Origin: Deltaproteobacteria bacterium
GTDB taxonomy: Bacteria > Myxococcota_A > UBA796 > CAJQPC01
Direction of reading: 5' to 3'
DNA: 64,000 nt
Assembly: GCA_016717595.1 (NCBI GenBank)
Contig: JADKFE010000023.1
Span: 7,730-71,729, forward strand
Shown: positions 17,048 to 26,144 of the stretch, one piece after another
Position numbering within the stretch: position 1 is the stretch's first letter
Layout: each line of letters opens with the position of its first letter
Program-made: the position numbers and the translations under genes
The notes under the pieces: generated by a model
Databases searched by the model: none
Told to the model about the DNA's origin: nothing
The model's input: only the letters and a program-made list of their open reading frames with translations

Positions 17048-17477
17048 GAGAGCGCCGCCGGCTCAGCCGATCGGGGTCGCCGGGATCCCTGAGAGCGCCA
17101 CTGGCTCAGCCGTTGGCCCTCGCCGGGATTCTTGAGAGGGCCACCGGCCCAGCCGATCGGGGTCGCCCGGACTCACGAAACCGCCACCGGCTCAGCCGAT
17201 CGGGGTCACCCGGATTCCCGAAACCGCCACCGGCCCGGCCGTTGGCCCTCGCCGGGATTCGTGAGAGCGCCACCGGCCCAGCCGATCGGGGTCGCCCGGA
17301 TTCCTGAGACCGCCACTGGCTGGGGCGTTGGCCCTCGCCGGGATTTGCGAGAGGGCCACCGGCCCAGCCGATCGGGGTCGCCCGGATTCCTGAAACCGCC
17401 ACCGGCCCAGCCGATCGGGGTCGCCCGGATTCCTGAAACCACCACCGGCCGGGGCGTTGGCCCTCACGAGGACTCGG
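17048..17477. repeat. 43-bp tandem repeat array, ten units
   Basis: Ten contiguous 43-bp units start at 17048, 17091, 17134 and so on, most opening GAGAGCGCC or GAAACCGCC. Two types differ in the middle: six carry CAGCCGATCGGGGTCGC and four carry CGTTGGCCCTCGC, in the order A B A A B A B A A B. An eleventh, degenerate unit starts at 17478. Because 43 is not a multiple of three, the array cannot encode a repeated peptide and is treated as non-coding. Type A contains the palindrome CCGATCGG. No spacers separate units, so it is not a CRISPR array. Confidence 0.9.
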
Positions 17478-17722
17478 GCGAGGGCGACCAGCCCAGCCGT
17501 TGACCCGCGCCACAGGCGTCTGCGCGGTGTTCAACCGGCGCGGCCGTGCGCCCCGCGACGCCCCAAGGCAGAGGTCGTTCAGCCCGCGGCCTCCTTCGAT
17601 GGCTCAACGGACGGTGGCGCCACGACGGGAGCGGTGACATCATGGTCGGAGCCCCACGGGGGCGCGTTTGGGTCCATCTCGATGACCATCGCTGTTCAGA
17701 CCGCTTAAAGCAGGAGCTCGTC
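17478..17722. other. Spacer between tandem repeat and lipoprotein gene
   Basis: The repeat decays here. No gene is supported. CAGGAG at 17711-17716 is the ribosome binding site for the lipoprotein start at 17723. Confidence 0.5.
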
Positions 17723-18349
17723 ATGCTGTTTATTCTTCTTGTCGCCTGCGCAGGAGACACCGCCTCCGAGCCGTTCTCGGGCCCCAACCCGTGCTTTGAG
17801 GATCGGGTCGCCGTTGGCGCCGAGGACACCCCCCTCGGCTTCTCCGCCGCGGACGTGGTGGATGTGATGCAGGCGAACCCGTCCGCCGAGATGGCCTGGG
17901 ACTACGCCATCTTCGACATCGGGAGCAGCGTCACGGTGACCGTCGTTGGGCTGGATGGAGAGGCCTCGCTGGTCTCGGTCCCAGGAGGGGAGAAGTGCGC
18001 GACTCTCCCCGCGGAGCTGCTCGCGGTCCCCACCGAGTTCACCGTGAGCCTGGCCGACGGTGCGCTGGTCAGCACGTTCACCGAGGAGGTGTTCGCTGAG
18101 GCCGCGACGCCTGACGGCGTGCAACTGTGGGACAGCGAGACCGGTCAGGACTGGCCGATGAGCGTAGACACGGCGCTGGACGCGGAGATTCGGGACTGGC
18201 TCTTGGCCGAGCACGGCGAGACCAGCGACCCGGAGGTCGTGCTGTGGTTCGGCGGATCCAGATCGACCTGGCAGGACGGGAGGCTGGCGGTCGAGATCTT
18301 GGCCGACGACGCGGGGATCGGGGCCTGGCACGGTGCTTGGTCGTTGTAG
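17723..18349 (+). CDS. Small lipoprotein
   Basis: The 208-residue product has a very short lipoprotein signal (MLFILLVACAGD; lipobox Cys at residue 9) and so should be membrane-anchored. The mature part is acidic and predicted beta-rich, with two further Cys residues (CFEDR and KCATL). No family is recognised. I chose the ATG at 17723, which is preceded by CAGGAG at seven bases, over the longer in-frame extension that runs into the repeat region. Confidence 0.7.
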   Translation: MLFILLVACAGDTASEPFSGPNPCFEDRVAVGAEDTPLGFSAADVVDVMQANPSAEMAWDYAIFDIGSSVTVTVVGLDGEASLVSVPGGEKCATLPAELLAVPTEFTVSLADGALVSTFTEEVFAEAATPDGVQLWDSETGQDWPMSVDTALDAEIRDWLLAEHGETSDPEVVLWFGGSRSTWQDGRLAVEILADDAGIGAWHGAWSL

Positions 18350-18375
18350 GCCGCGCGCGGGCGGCGGGTGGGCGC

Positions 18376-19251
18376 TCACCCCTCCACCCACCACCCCGTC
18401 ACCGTGTGCCGCACCCCCTCCCGCACCGGCTCCACCAGATGCCAGGTCTCCGGCCCCGGGGCGAAGATCAGCAGCTCCCCGAGCTGCGGCAGAAAGCGCT
18501 CGTGCGCGGTGAAGGTCGGCTCGCCCCCGTGAAGCCCCGGCGCCCCAAAGGTGATCGCCCCGCCCTGGTCCGCGCGCCAGTCGGGGCACAGCCCCAAGGA
18601 GAAGGTCGCCTTGTACCGCCGCCCGTCGGGGTGCGGCCCCATGTGGTCGCCGGGGCCCAGACGCCAGGCGTTCATCACCGCGCGCTCGGGCAGCGTCAGG
18701 CCCAGCACCCCGCCGATCAACGTCCGCAGCGCCGGGTGGGTGAGCAGGTCCCACAAGCCGCCCCCGGTGAGCGGCGCGCGCTCGGCGTGAACCAGGGCGG
18801 TGTCCAGCCGCGTGTAGGGCAGGGCCCGGGCCTCCTCCAGAAGCGCCAACGAGGGGGCGAAGCCACGCAGGCACAGGCGCGCTCGTCCGGCGCGGCGATC
18901 TTCAGCCAAGGCGCGCCACGGGGCGGCGCTCCGCCAGAGGGGGCTCACCGCGTCGGGCAAGGCCTCGGCGAGGGACCAGTCCACGGGGGCGAGGGGCGGG
19001 GGGCTCGCGCCCAGGTCGTAGGCTGTGCGTAGGCGGGCGGCGATGATCCGCTCCCGCAGGGCCGCGGCGGCGGGGCCCTCCTCCAGAAGCGCGCCCCGCA
19101 GCCGCGTGGCCAAGGCCGGGCTGGGCGAGCCGCGCTCAAGGGCCGCCGCGTCCTCAGGTGTGAGCCGGAGGAGCTGGTCCAACAGCGGATCATAGAGGTG
19201 GTGACCCCCATCGGGCCCAGGCAGACGCACAAGCTCAGAGCGCAGCTTCAT
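18376..19251 (-). CDS. 2-oxoglutarate/Fe(II)-dependent dioxygenase
   Basis: The 291-residue cytoplasmic enzyme has a C-terminal prolyl-4-hydroxylase-type double-stranded beta-helix. The iron ligands are visible as the HxD of GPHPDGR and the distal His of ETWHLVEPV. The 2-oxoglutarate-binding Arg is in EGVRHTVTGWW. It would hydroxylate a protein or small molecule using O2 and 2-oxoglutarate. The N-terminal 150 residues are helical and unassigned. The start at 19251 is chosen because the 12 residues upstream are atypical. It is divergent from the TonB-like gene. Confidence 0.78.
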   Translation of the reverse strand: MKLRSELVRLPGPDGGHHLYDPLLDQLLRLTPEDAAALERGSPSPALATRLRGALLEEGPAAAALRERIIAARLRTAYDLGASPPPLAPVDWSLAEALPDAVSPLWRSAAPWRALAEDRRAGRARLCLRGFAPSLALLEEARALPYTRLDTALVHAERAPLTGGGLWDLLTHPALRTLIGGVLGLTLPERAVMNAWRLGPGDHMGPHPDGRRYKATFSLGLCPDWRADQGGAITFGAPGLHGGEPTFTAHERFLPQLGELLIFAPGPETWHLVEPVREGVRHTVTGWWVEG

Positions 19252-19321
19252 CCCTCGGAGAGTACAGGAGCCGCGAGCGCCCCGCACACAGCCGCCCCTC
19301 CGTCCTGTAGACTACGCGATC

Positions 19322-20110
19322 ATGGCCCTGCACCCAATCGCCCGTCGTGTCGCCGCCGCGCTCACCTTCGCCCTGCTCCTTGTGGGCGGTGAGGGCCTCG
19401 CCCAAGACCCGGCGTCGAGCCCGGGGCTGCCGCCGGGCATGCCCGAGCGCCTGCAAGGCTCGCCCTTTCTGCCGCCCACGCGCACGGGCCCCAGCCTGCA
19501 CGTCGAGGTCACGCCGTATGACACCCCGGCGCCGATCCCCGACGTCGACGCCTTGGTGTTCCTCGCCGGGCGGCCGGGGGAGCTGTTCTCGTGTATGGCC
19601 GGGGCGTTCGTGGACGAGTTCGGCCAGGTGAAGGAGGTCTTCACCCGCGGCTGCCCCATCGCGTTTCGCAACACCGCGCTGGACACCATGCGCCGCTGGC
19701 GCTTCAACGTGCCCACCTTGGGCGGGCGCGCGGCGACGGGGCGCTACGAGGTGGAGCTCATCTTCGTGGGCAGCTCCGTGATGGGCCACACGCCGATCCC
19801 CCCCGGGGCGGTGCTCGTGCGCGCCGAGCCCATGGCGATCCCGCTGTGGCCCTCGCCGCCCAAGCTCCGCGCCAAGAGCCGCGCCTGGCTCGACGATCAG
19901 GGCCTCGATGGCTACCGCTGCAAGATACGTCTTCAGGTAGACGACATGGGCGCGCCCCAGCATATCAACGTCATCGACTGCCCCGGCCCGCTGCATGTCG
20001 ATGTGCTCAGACGCGCTCAGCGATACGGTTTTGACGTGGTCGGCGCCACCCGCGGCGACGGCACCACCTACACCCTCGATCTTTGGCTCAACGCCGAGGA
20101 CGACGCCTGA
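19322..20110 (+). CDS. Periplasmic protein with TonB C-terminal-like domain
   Basis: The 262-residue protein has a signal peptide ending near GEGLAQ. Residues about 95-145 (AFVDEFGQVKEVFTRGCP, then NTALDTMRRWRFNVP) match the TonB C-terminal fold, in which a strand is followed by AxxAxxxWRFxP. A second such half (CKIRLQVDDMGAPQHINVIDCPGP) appears near the C-terminus. It lacks the N-terminal membrane anchor of a true TonB energy transducer, so it may be a TonB-related periplasmic binding protein. It is followed by the YceI gene after 76 bp. Confidence 0.7.
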   Translation: MALHPIARRVAAALTFALLLVGGEGLAQDPASSPGLPPGMPERLQGSPFLPPTRTGPSLHVEVTPYDTPAPIPDVDALVFLAGRPGELFSCMAGAFVDEFGQVKEVFTRGCPIAFRNTALDTMRRWRFNVPTLGGRAATGRYEVELIFVGSSVMGHTPIPPGAVLVRAEPMAIPLWPSPPKLRAKSRAWLDDQGLDGYRCKIRLQVDDMGAPQHINVIDCPGPLHVDVLRRAQRYGFDVVGATRGDGTTYTLDLWLNAEDDA

Positions 20111-20186
20111 TCGGGCCCACGGCCATTTGCACCCCCTGGGGACGAATGGCATCCTTCGGGGAGTTTCACAAACCGGAGGTTCCCCC

Positions 20187-20849
20187 ATGATCGGTCTTCT
20201 CGCGCTCCTCGCCGCCTGTAGCCAAAGCCCCGTCGAGCTGCTCGTCCCCAGCGCCCAGGCCCAAGACGCCGCGGCCCCCGCCGCCCGCCTGTATGGCCTC
20301 GGCGGCACGCTCTATGTCCAGGTCTACAAAGATCCCAACACCATCGCCGCCGCCGCCGCCCACGACCACGTCGTCAAGGCCAGCGGGTGGAACGGCTCGG
20401 TGACCTGGGACGCCGCCAACCTCGCGGCCTGCAAGGTGCAGATCACCGTGCCGGTCTCTAGCCTCTCCGTGGACGAGAAGGGCCTGCGCGAGCAGCTCGG
20501 CTACGACACCTTCCCCAGCGACTCCGAGCGCGCCGACATCAAGACCGCCATGCTCAGCGACGCCCAGCTCGACTCGGCGAAGTACCCGAGCATCAGCTAC
20601 CAATCGACGAAGTGTGAGCAGAGCGGCGATCTGGTGAACGTCACCGGCAACCTCACCATCCACGGCGTCACCAAGAGCGTCGTGCTGCCGATGTCGGTGA
20701 AGGCCGACGCGGTGAACTTCTCGGCCAAGGGCTCGATCAAGATCAAGGCCAGCCAGTTCGGCATGACGCCCTACTCGGCGCTCTTCGGCGCGGTCAAGAA
20801 CCAAGACACGATGATCTTGGTGATCGACGTCACCGGCAAGCCCCGCTGA
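20187..20849 (+). CDS. YceI-family protein
   Basis: The 220-residue protein has an N-terminal hydrophobic signal (MIGLLALLAACSQ, a possible lipobox at Cys 11) and a YceI lipocalin-like domain. The domain is recognised by SVTWDAANL-type strands, by IKTAMLSDAQLDSAKYPSISY and by GNLTIHGVTKSVVLPM. YceI proteins bind isoprenoid or similar lipids in the periplasm. GGAGG lies nine bases before the ATG at 20187. Confidence 0.85.
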   Translation: MIGLLALLAACSQSPVELLVPSAQAQDAAAPAARLYGLGGTLYVQVYKDPNTIAAAAAHDHVVKASGWNGSVTWDAANLAACKVQITVPVSSLSVDEKGLREQLGYDTFPSDSERADIKTAMLSDAQLDSAKYPSISYQSTKCEQSGDLVNVTGNLTIHGVTKSVVLPMSVKADAVNFSAKGSIKIKASQFGMTPYSALFGAVKNQDTMILVIDVTGKPR

Positions 20850-20902
20850 GCGGGTTCACAACGGATGAAGGGCAGAGGCGCGCGGCGGGTTACCTGGGCT
20901 GG

Positions 20903-22330
20903 ATGAGCCGCCGACACCGCCGCATCGAGCCCTTCGCCGTCCAGATCACCGCCCTTCGCCCGGGGAGCCTGGGCTGGGGCCTCAACGAGGGTGAGCCCGT
21001 CGTGGTGCGCGGCGCGCCCCCGGGGGCGGTGGTCATCGCCCAGCCCTTCCAGAAGAAGGCCGGCGTCATCCACGCCCGGCGCGGGGCGCTGGTGCAGGCG
21101 CCCCCTGACGCGGTGGCCCCGCGCTGCGCCTTGTTCACCTTGTGCGGTGGGTGCTCGCTGCAAGAGATCCCGCTCAGCGCCCAGCGCGCGGCGAAGCAGG
21201 CGATGGTGGAGACGCTCCTGGGCGATCTCTCCGGCGTCACCGTCTCCCCCGTCGCCGGGGAGCCCGAGGGCTACGCCTACCGCAACAAGGTCGAGCTGAG
21301 CTTCGGCGCCCGGCGCTACGTCTCCGAAGGCGACCGCGCCGCCGGGGCCCCCGACGAGGGCCGCTTCTTGGGTTTCCACGCGCCGGGCCGCTTCGACAAG
21401 GTCGTGGACGCCCCGCGCTGTGAGCTGGTGAGCGAGGGCCTCAACGCGCTCATTCAGAGCGCCCGGGGCCTCTTGGAGCGCTCGGCCCTGCCGCCGTGGG
21501 ACGCCCGGGCCCTGCAAGGTTTCTGGCGGCACCTCGTGCTGCGGGAGTCTTGGGCCGGCGGGCGCCTCGTCGGAATCTACACCTCACCGCCGCCCGAGGG
21601 CCAAGAGGCCGTCGCCGAGGCCGAGCTGCACGCCTGGGCCGAGGGCCTGCCGGAGGACGTCGTCGCCGCCTGGTACGTCAACCCCCGCACCGGCGACGCC
21701 GCCGTGGGGGATCTCCGCGCCGCGCTCAAGGGCGAGCCCGCGCTCATCGAGCGCATCGGTGAGGTGGCCTTCCGCCTCAGCCCCACGGCCTTCTTCCAGA
21801 CCAACACCCCCGCCGCCCGAGCCCTCTACGAGCGTGTGGGCGAGGCCCTGGGGCTGGTGCCCGGCGCGCGGCGTGACGCCCGCCTGGTGGACCTGTACTG
21901 CGGCGCCGGCGCCATCGGCCTCAGCCTGGCCAGCCGCGTGCGAGAGGTGCTCGGCGTCGAGCTGAACCCCGAGGCCGTGAACGACGCCCGGGTCAACGCC
22001 GCGCTCAACAACATCCCCGCCACGTTCATCGCCGGGGCCGTCGAGGACGTGCTGCCCGCCTTGGGCGCCGATGACCTCGCCGTGGTGGATCCGCCCCGGG
22101 CGGGCCTGCACCCCAAGGCCTCGGCCTGGCTCGCCAAGCAGCGCTGCGCGGCCTTGGTCTACGTCGCCTGTAACCCCGAGTCTCTTGCGCGAGATCGCCA
22201 GCTCCTCGCCGCCGGGGGCTGGCGAATGACGGCGTTATGGGGCGTTGACCTCTTCCCCCAGACCGGCCACGTCGAGCTCGTCGCCCGTTTTGAGCGTGTG
22301 GACCAGGCCGGGCAGCCCAGCGAAGCCTGA
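20903..22330 (+). CDS. rlmD: 23S rRNA (uracil-5)-methyltransferase, RlmD/TrmA family
   Basis: The 475-residue enzyme has an N-terminal TRAM domain (about residues 5-65) and the Fe-S cluster cysteines CxxxxxCxxC (CALFTLCGGC). The Rossmann methyltransferase domain has SAM motif LVDLYCGAGAIGLSLA, then VELNPEAV, the DPPRAGLH motif and the catalytic Cys in YVACNPESLARD. It methylates C5 of a uracil in 23S rRNA using SAM; RlmD against RlmC or RlmCD cannot be told apart by eye. Its 3' end overlaps the convergent HAD gene by 96 bp. Confidence 0.9.
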   Translation: MSRRHRRIEPFAVQITALRPGSLGWGLNEGEPVVVRGAPPGAVVIAQPFQKKAGVIHARRGALVQAPPDAVAPRCALFTLCGGCSLQEIPLSAQRAAKQAMVETLLGDLSGVTVSPVAGEPEGYAYRNKVELSFGARRYVSEGDRAAGAPDEGRFLGFHAPGRFDKVVDAPRCELVSEGLNALIQSARGLLERSALPPWDARALQGFWRHLVLRESWAGGRLVGIYTSPPPEGQEAVAEAELHAWAEGLPEDVVAAWYVNPRTGDAAVGDLRAALKGEPALIERIGEVAFRLSPTAFFQTNTPAARALYERVGEALGLVPGARRDARLVDLYCGAGAIGLSLASRVREVLGVELNPEAVNDARVNAALNNIPATFIAGAVEDVLPALGADDLAVVDPPRAGLHPKASAWLAKQRCAALVYVACNPESLARDRQLLAAGGWRMTALWGVDLFPQTGHVELVARFERVDQAGQPSEA

Positions 22331-22930
22331 GAGCTCACGGCCCAAGAGCGCGACGTGAAGCCCGGCGGCTTTGGCCCCGGCGGCGTCGGCGTCGGGATCA
22401 TCCCCGACGTGCAGCGCCTCTTGGGGCAGCACGCCGAGAAGCCCGCAGGTCACCCAGAACGCGGCGCGGTGGGGCTTCTCGACGCCCAGGGCCCCCGAGC
22501 AGACCACTCGGTCTACCCGGTCGCTGAGCCCCAAGGCCGCCAAGGTGCCCGGCAGGCGGGTGTCCCAGTTGGAGAGCACGGCGAGCTTGAGCCCGGCGGC
22601 CCGAAGGGCGCTCAGCGCGTCCACCACACCGGGGTTCACCCGCCACGCCGAGGCCTTGGCGAAGTGCGCGTAGGCGGCCTCAAACAGGGCGGGATCCGCC
22701 GAGCCCGTGGCCTCCGCGACCACAAAGCGCCAAAAACGCCGCCCGTCGCCCCGCTGCCGAGGCCCAGGCCACGGCGCGCGCATGGCGGCCTTAAACCTGC
22801 GCCCGATCTCCTCCGGCGCCCGGGTCACCCCAAACGGCGCGGCCAGGCGGGCATAGCTCACGCCCACGGGCTCCACCACAGAGATCAAGGTGCCCGCCGC
22901 GTCGAGGAGCACCGCGCGGATCACCCCCAC
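22235..22930 (-). CDS. HAD-superfamily hydrolase
   Basis: The 231-residue cytoplasmic phosphatase-like protein has motif I DAAGTL (the nucleophile Asp is present), motif II LAVLSNWD, motif III Lys in GVEKPHRAAF and motif IV HVGDDPDADAAGAKAAG. It belongs to the group of HAD proteins with a helical cap. Substrate unknown. Its start overlaps the end of the histone-deacetylase-like gene by 10 bp, so the two probably form an operon. Its 3' end overlaps rlmD on the opposite strand. Confidence 0.85.
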   Translation of the reverse strand: MGVIRAVLLDAAGTLISVVEPVGVSYARLAAPFGVTRAPEEIGRRFKAAMRAPWPGPRQRGDGRRFWRFVVAEATGSADPALFEAAYAHFAKASAWRVNPGVVDALSALRAAGLKLAVLSNWDTRLPGTLAALGLSDRVDRVVCSGALGVEKPHRAAFWVTCGLLGVLPQEALHVGDDPDADAAGAKAAGLHVALLGRELSGFAGLPGLVHTLKTGDELDVAGLGEEVNAP

Positions 22931-23817
22931 ACCTCTCGGGCCACTCGAAACGTGCCGATGTGCGCGGCGACGGTGGGGTGAATCGGCTTGTAGTACCCGC
23001 CGCCCATGCTCAAGGCGACCTTGGCGCCCTGGGCACGACAGGCCCGCATCACCCGGCGATCCCGCTCGGCGAGGCCGTGCAGGCTCAGGCCCAGGCGGCC
23101 CAGGCTGTCACCCTTGAGGGGATCCGCCCCGGCGATGTAGAACACCAGCTCGGGCTCAAACGCCATCACCTGGGGCAAGGCCTTGTCCAGGGCGCGCAGG
23201 TAGGTGGCGTCGTCGCAGCCATCGGGCAGGCCCACGTCGAGGGTCGAGGGCGGCTTGTGAAAGGGGAAGTTCTTCTCGCCATGCAGCGAGAGCGTGAACA
23301 CCGCGGGGTGGCCCCCCAAGATCGCCGCCGTGCCGTTGCCCTGGTGAACGTCGAGGTCCACCACGGCGACGCGGCTCACGGCGCCCCGGGCGAGGAGCTC
23401 CAACGCCGCGCAGGCCACGTCGTTAAACACACAGAACCCTTCCGCCTCTCCGGCCTTGGCGTGGTGGGTGCCCCCGGCGAGGTTCGCCGCCACGCCGTCC
23501 TCTAAGGCGGCCTCGGCGGCGGCGAGGGTGCCCCCCACCGACGCCCGACAGCGCGTGATGAGCGCCGGTGTCCAGGGGAAGCCGAGGCGGCGGATCTCCG
23601 GCGCGCTCAGCGTGCCCGTCGTCGCCGCGGTCACATAGGCCGGGGTGTGGGCCCGCAGCAGCACGGCGTCCGGGGCCAGCGGCGCGGGCGCGAGCCGGTC
23701 CGCGGTGAAGAGGCCCTCGTGGAGGCAGGCCTCCAGGGTGAGGGCGTACTTCTCCATCGGGAAGCGGTGCCCCGGCGGCAGAGGCACGGGGTAATCGTCG
23801 AGGGTGAAGGCGCGCAT
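22921..23817 (-). CDS. Histone deacetylase/acetoin-utilisation family amidohydrolase
   Basis: The 298-residue zinc amidohydrolase carries the catalytic His pair in GGTHHAKAGEAEGFCVFND, zinc ligands in VDLDVHQGNGTAAI and the third acidic ligand in IAGADPLKGDSLGRL. Such bacterial enzymes (AcuC/HdaH group) remove acetyl or similar acyl groups from proteins or polyamines. The protein is complete compared with class IV-like bacterial members. It is in line with the HAD gene and the membrane-protein pair upstream. Confidence 0.9.
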   Translation of the reverse strand: MRAFTLDDYPVPLPPGHRFPMEKYALTLEACLHEGLFTADRLAPAPLAPDAVLLRAHTPAYVTAATTGTLSAPEIRRLGFPWTPALITRCRASVGGTLAAAEAALEDGVAANLAGGTHHAKAGEAEGFCVFNDVACAALELLARGAVSRVAVVDLDVHQGNGTAAILGGHPAVFTLSLHGEKNFPFHKPPSTLDVGLPDGCDDATYLRALDKALPQVMAFEPELVFYIAGADPLKGDSLGRLGLSLHGLAERDRRVMRACRAQGAKVALSMGGGYYKPIHPTVAAHIGTFRVAREVWG

Positions 23818-23831
23818 GGGGTGGTGGACGA

Positions 23832-24586
23832 TCAGGCCGGCGCCCGGCGCGGGAGGCCGTCGTCATCCAGGCCCCCGATCGTCTGCCCGGTGAGCTGAAG
23901 GTAGGCGATGCCGATGGCCGCGGACTGCACGAGCATCATGGCGAAGGCGCCGATGACCGGGACGTTGCTAAAGATGATGGTGAGGCCGATGATCGCCACC
24001 CACAACAGCAGCATCGTGCGCCAGGACGACCGGAACAGCTCAATCGAGCCCTGAATCGCCTCCAAGGGGCCAAGACCACGGTCGACCATGAGGTAAGGCG
24101 CGAACAGCGCCGCGACCCTGAAGACCAACCCCGGGATGAACCCCAGACAAAACAGCGGAAACGTGATGAGCAGGTCCAAGAAGAACAGGCCCATCGCCGG
24201 GCCGGGGGTGCGGGCGTAATGAAAGATCTCCCAGTACGTCGTGGGCTCACCGCGCAGCGCGAGCAAGCTGAGCCGCGCCATGCCCAAAGGCGCGATGGCG
24301 GCGATGTACATCATGGCCAGCCAGAACACCAAGCCCAAGAGCACCACCGGCGCGAGCACGAGCAGCATCATCGCGCTGTCTGGGTTGCCCCGCTCGCCGC
24401 GCTGAAGAACGCGACGCCGAAGACGCCCACAAACACGAGCGGCATGATCAGCACAAAGACCACCCCAAACACGCCGCCAAAGTAGACGAGCGCTGAGCCA
24501 ATCCAGGCGTGCCAGTTTTTGCTGAGGTGGTTGAAGGCGTCGCCGAGGCCGCCGCCCACGGTGAGCGGTGCGAGGGTCGTGTCCAT
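23832..24586 (-). CDS. Polytopic membrane protein, frameshifted copy A
   Basis: An N-terminal piece (MDTTLAPLTVGGGLGDAF, first two membrane segments, 24368-24586) and the remaining piece (23832-24371) line up end to end with the neighbouring paralogue. Inserting one base in the CCCC run at 24388-24391 joins them as ASGGNPDSAMMLL. The joined protein has about six membrane segments and a C-terminal GGLDDDGLPRR-like tail. The conserved ALMVDRGLGPLEAIQGSIEL-type segment resembles uncharacterised integral membrane proteins with a helix-loop repeat. The function is unknown; a membrane-shaping or sorting role is only a guess. Confidence 0.65.
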
Positions 24587-24685
24587 GGGTCGAGTCTCCG
24601 ACAAGGGTCGTTCACTGAAGCACGAAGCCCCCGCGCCAGAGAGCGGATGCTCTGCTGACACGAGGGCTGTGGTGGCAGGCGGGGA

Positions 24686-25428
24686 TCAGAACCCGGCGTT
24701 GCGCAGGAGGCCGTCGTCGCCCATCTTGCCCGCGGAGCCGCTGAGGCGGAGGTAAGCGATGTTTTGGAGCGTGAACAGCACGATCGGGGCCACGAGGCCC
24801 ACGAAGGGGATGATGTTCAGCAAGCCGACGACAAACTGGCTCGCGAGCAAGAACAGGAGGATCGGCACGGGCTGGGCCTGCACCATGGCGATCGAGCCCT
24901 TGATGGCGTCCACGGGGCTGCCGCCACGATCGGCCATGATCGGGATCGCGAAGGAGCAGGCGAAGGCGAAGAGGATGCCGGGGATGACACACAACAACGA
25001 GCCGATGCTCGTGCCGATGCCCACGAGGAACAGGAGCAGCACCGCGGGGATGAAGTTCTTGAACTCGCCCGTGATGACGTTAGAGGGGACCTCGTCGCCG
25101 CGCAGATTCATCTGCACGGCCTTCGTGAGCCAAGCAGCATCGGCGCGATGGCCCCGAGGAAGCCGAGGTAGAGCACCATCATGAACAGGCCGAAGAGCAT
25201 GCTGATGATGCCGCCCGCGCTGCCCGCGTTCTGCGCGACGAAGCCAACGCCCATGCCGCCGACGCCGCCCAAACACGCCATGAGCAGCGCGCCACCGAAC
25301 GCGACGCCGATGAAGGTGAGGTAGGGGCGCACATACTTGCCCCAGTTGTTGCTCAGGTGTTTGAACCCGTCGCCGATCCATCCGCCGATGTCGACCTGCA
25401 CGCTTCCGGCGCTCTGTTGTAAGTCCAT
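24686..25428 (-). CDS. Polytopic membrane protein, frameshifted copy B
   Basis: This is a paralogue of the preceding gene: GGWIGDGFKHLSNNW here against GGLGDAFNHLSKNW there, IMADRGGSPVDAIKGSIAM against LMVDRGLGPLEAIQGSIEL, and the tails KMGDDGLLRN and GLDDDGLPRR. The reading frame changes at about 25125-25135, where PMLL of one frame continues as AWLTKAVQMNL of the next. It has about six membrane segments. Its start overlaps the uracil-DNA-glycosylase gene by 76 bp. Function unknown. Confidence 0.65.
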
Positions 25429-26144
25429 GTGCTCTCGTCCTTGTTGTCTTTGGAGTCAGGGGGTGCGGCGGGGAGCGTGGGTCGCCCCGGCCAGCCGAGC
25501 GCGGAGAGCCGCGCGTCGAGCATCGCCGGAAAACGCGCGAACCACGCCGCGTTCAGGGGAGAAGGATGCGGGAGAGGGTACAGCCGAAGCGGCCTCCCGC
25601 GCAAGGTGATGTCGAGGTGGGACTCGTAACGATCCTCTCTGGCCCAGTAGCCTTGAAGGCTGGGGGCGAGGGCGGGCTCGGCGAGGCCAAACCACAAAAA
25701 CGCGTCATTCCCAAGCGTGATGAGGGTGTCACCCCTCCACAGCTCGGCGATCAGGGTGGCCACGAGGGGGGCGAAGCGGCGCTTGACGCCCACGCTCCAG
25801 GCCTTGTTGTCGGTGGGCTTAAAAGGCACGGTGTTCGCCCAGAACACCCCCTGGCCGATGGTGATCGCGGCGCGATCGTCAACACAGGGCCCGCCGCACG
25901 CGGCGCGATGGAGCGCGTCCCGCACGAGGCGACCGCCGCGGCCGATGAAGGGCTCATTTTGAAGCACCTCATCCCGGCCAGGATCCCGGCCAAAGAAGCC
26001 CAGCGGCGCGTCGAGGCTCCCCGAGCCGAGCACGGTGGGATCACACACCGAGCGCCCGGCCTCTTCATAGACCGGGGCGTCAATGTCCATTCCCCCTCGC
26101 GCGGCCTCGGCGGAGAGCTTCTGGAGGAGCTCTGCGTAGCTCAC
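25353..26144 (-). CDS. Uracil-DNA glycosylase family protein
   Basis: A 263-residue protein. The region GFFGRDPGRDEVLQNEPFIGRGG is the active-site loop of the UDG superfamily family 4/5-like enzymes, which excise uracil from DNA. NTVPFKPTDNKAW follows, and the C-terminal PHPSPLN is the conserved His-Pro-Ser-Pro motif contacting DNA. The last 25 residues lie in frame over the start of the next gene and look atypical, so the true end may be nearer 25430 or a frameshift may extend the protein. It starts 4 bp inside the TerB-like gene. Confidence 0.82.
   Translation of the reverse strand: MSYAELLQKLSAEAARGGMDIDAPVYEEAGRSVCDPTVLGSGSLDAPLGFFGRDPGRDEVLQNEPFIGRGGRLVRDALHRAACGGPCVDDRAAITIGQGVFWANTVPFKPTDNKAWSVGVKRRFAPLVATLIAELWRGDTLITLGNDAFLWFGLAEPALAPSLQGYWAREDRYESHLDITLRGRPLRLYPLPHPSPLNAAWFARFPAMLDARLSALGWPGRPTLPAAPPDSKDNKDESTWTYNRAPEACRSTSADGSATGSNT

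Noticed and set aside
17048..17477. CRISPR array
   Set aside because: Units are contiguous without spacers and no cas genes are present.
24388..24391. Programmed ribosomal frameshift joining the membrane-protein halves
   Set aside because: No slippery heptamer or downstream structure is apparent, and the same kind of break occurs in many unrelated genes.
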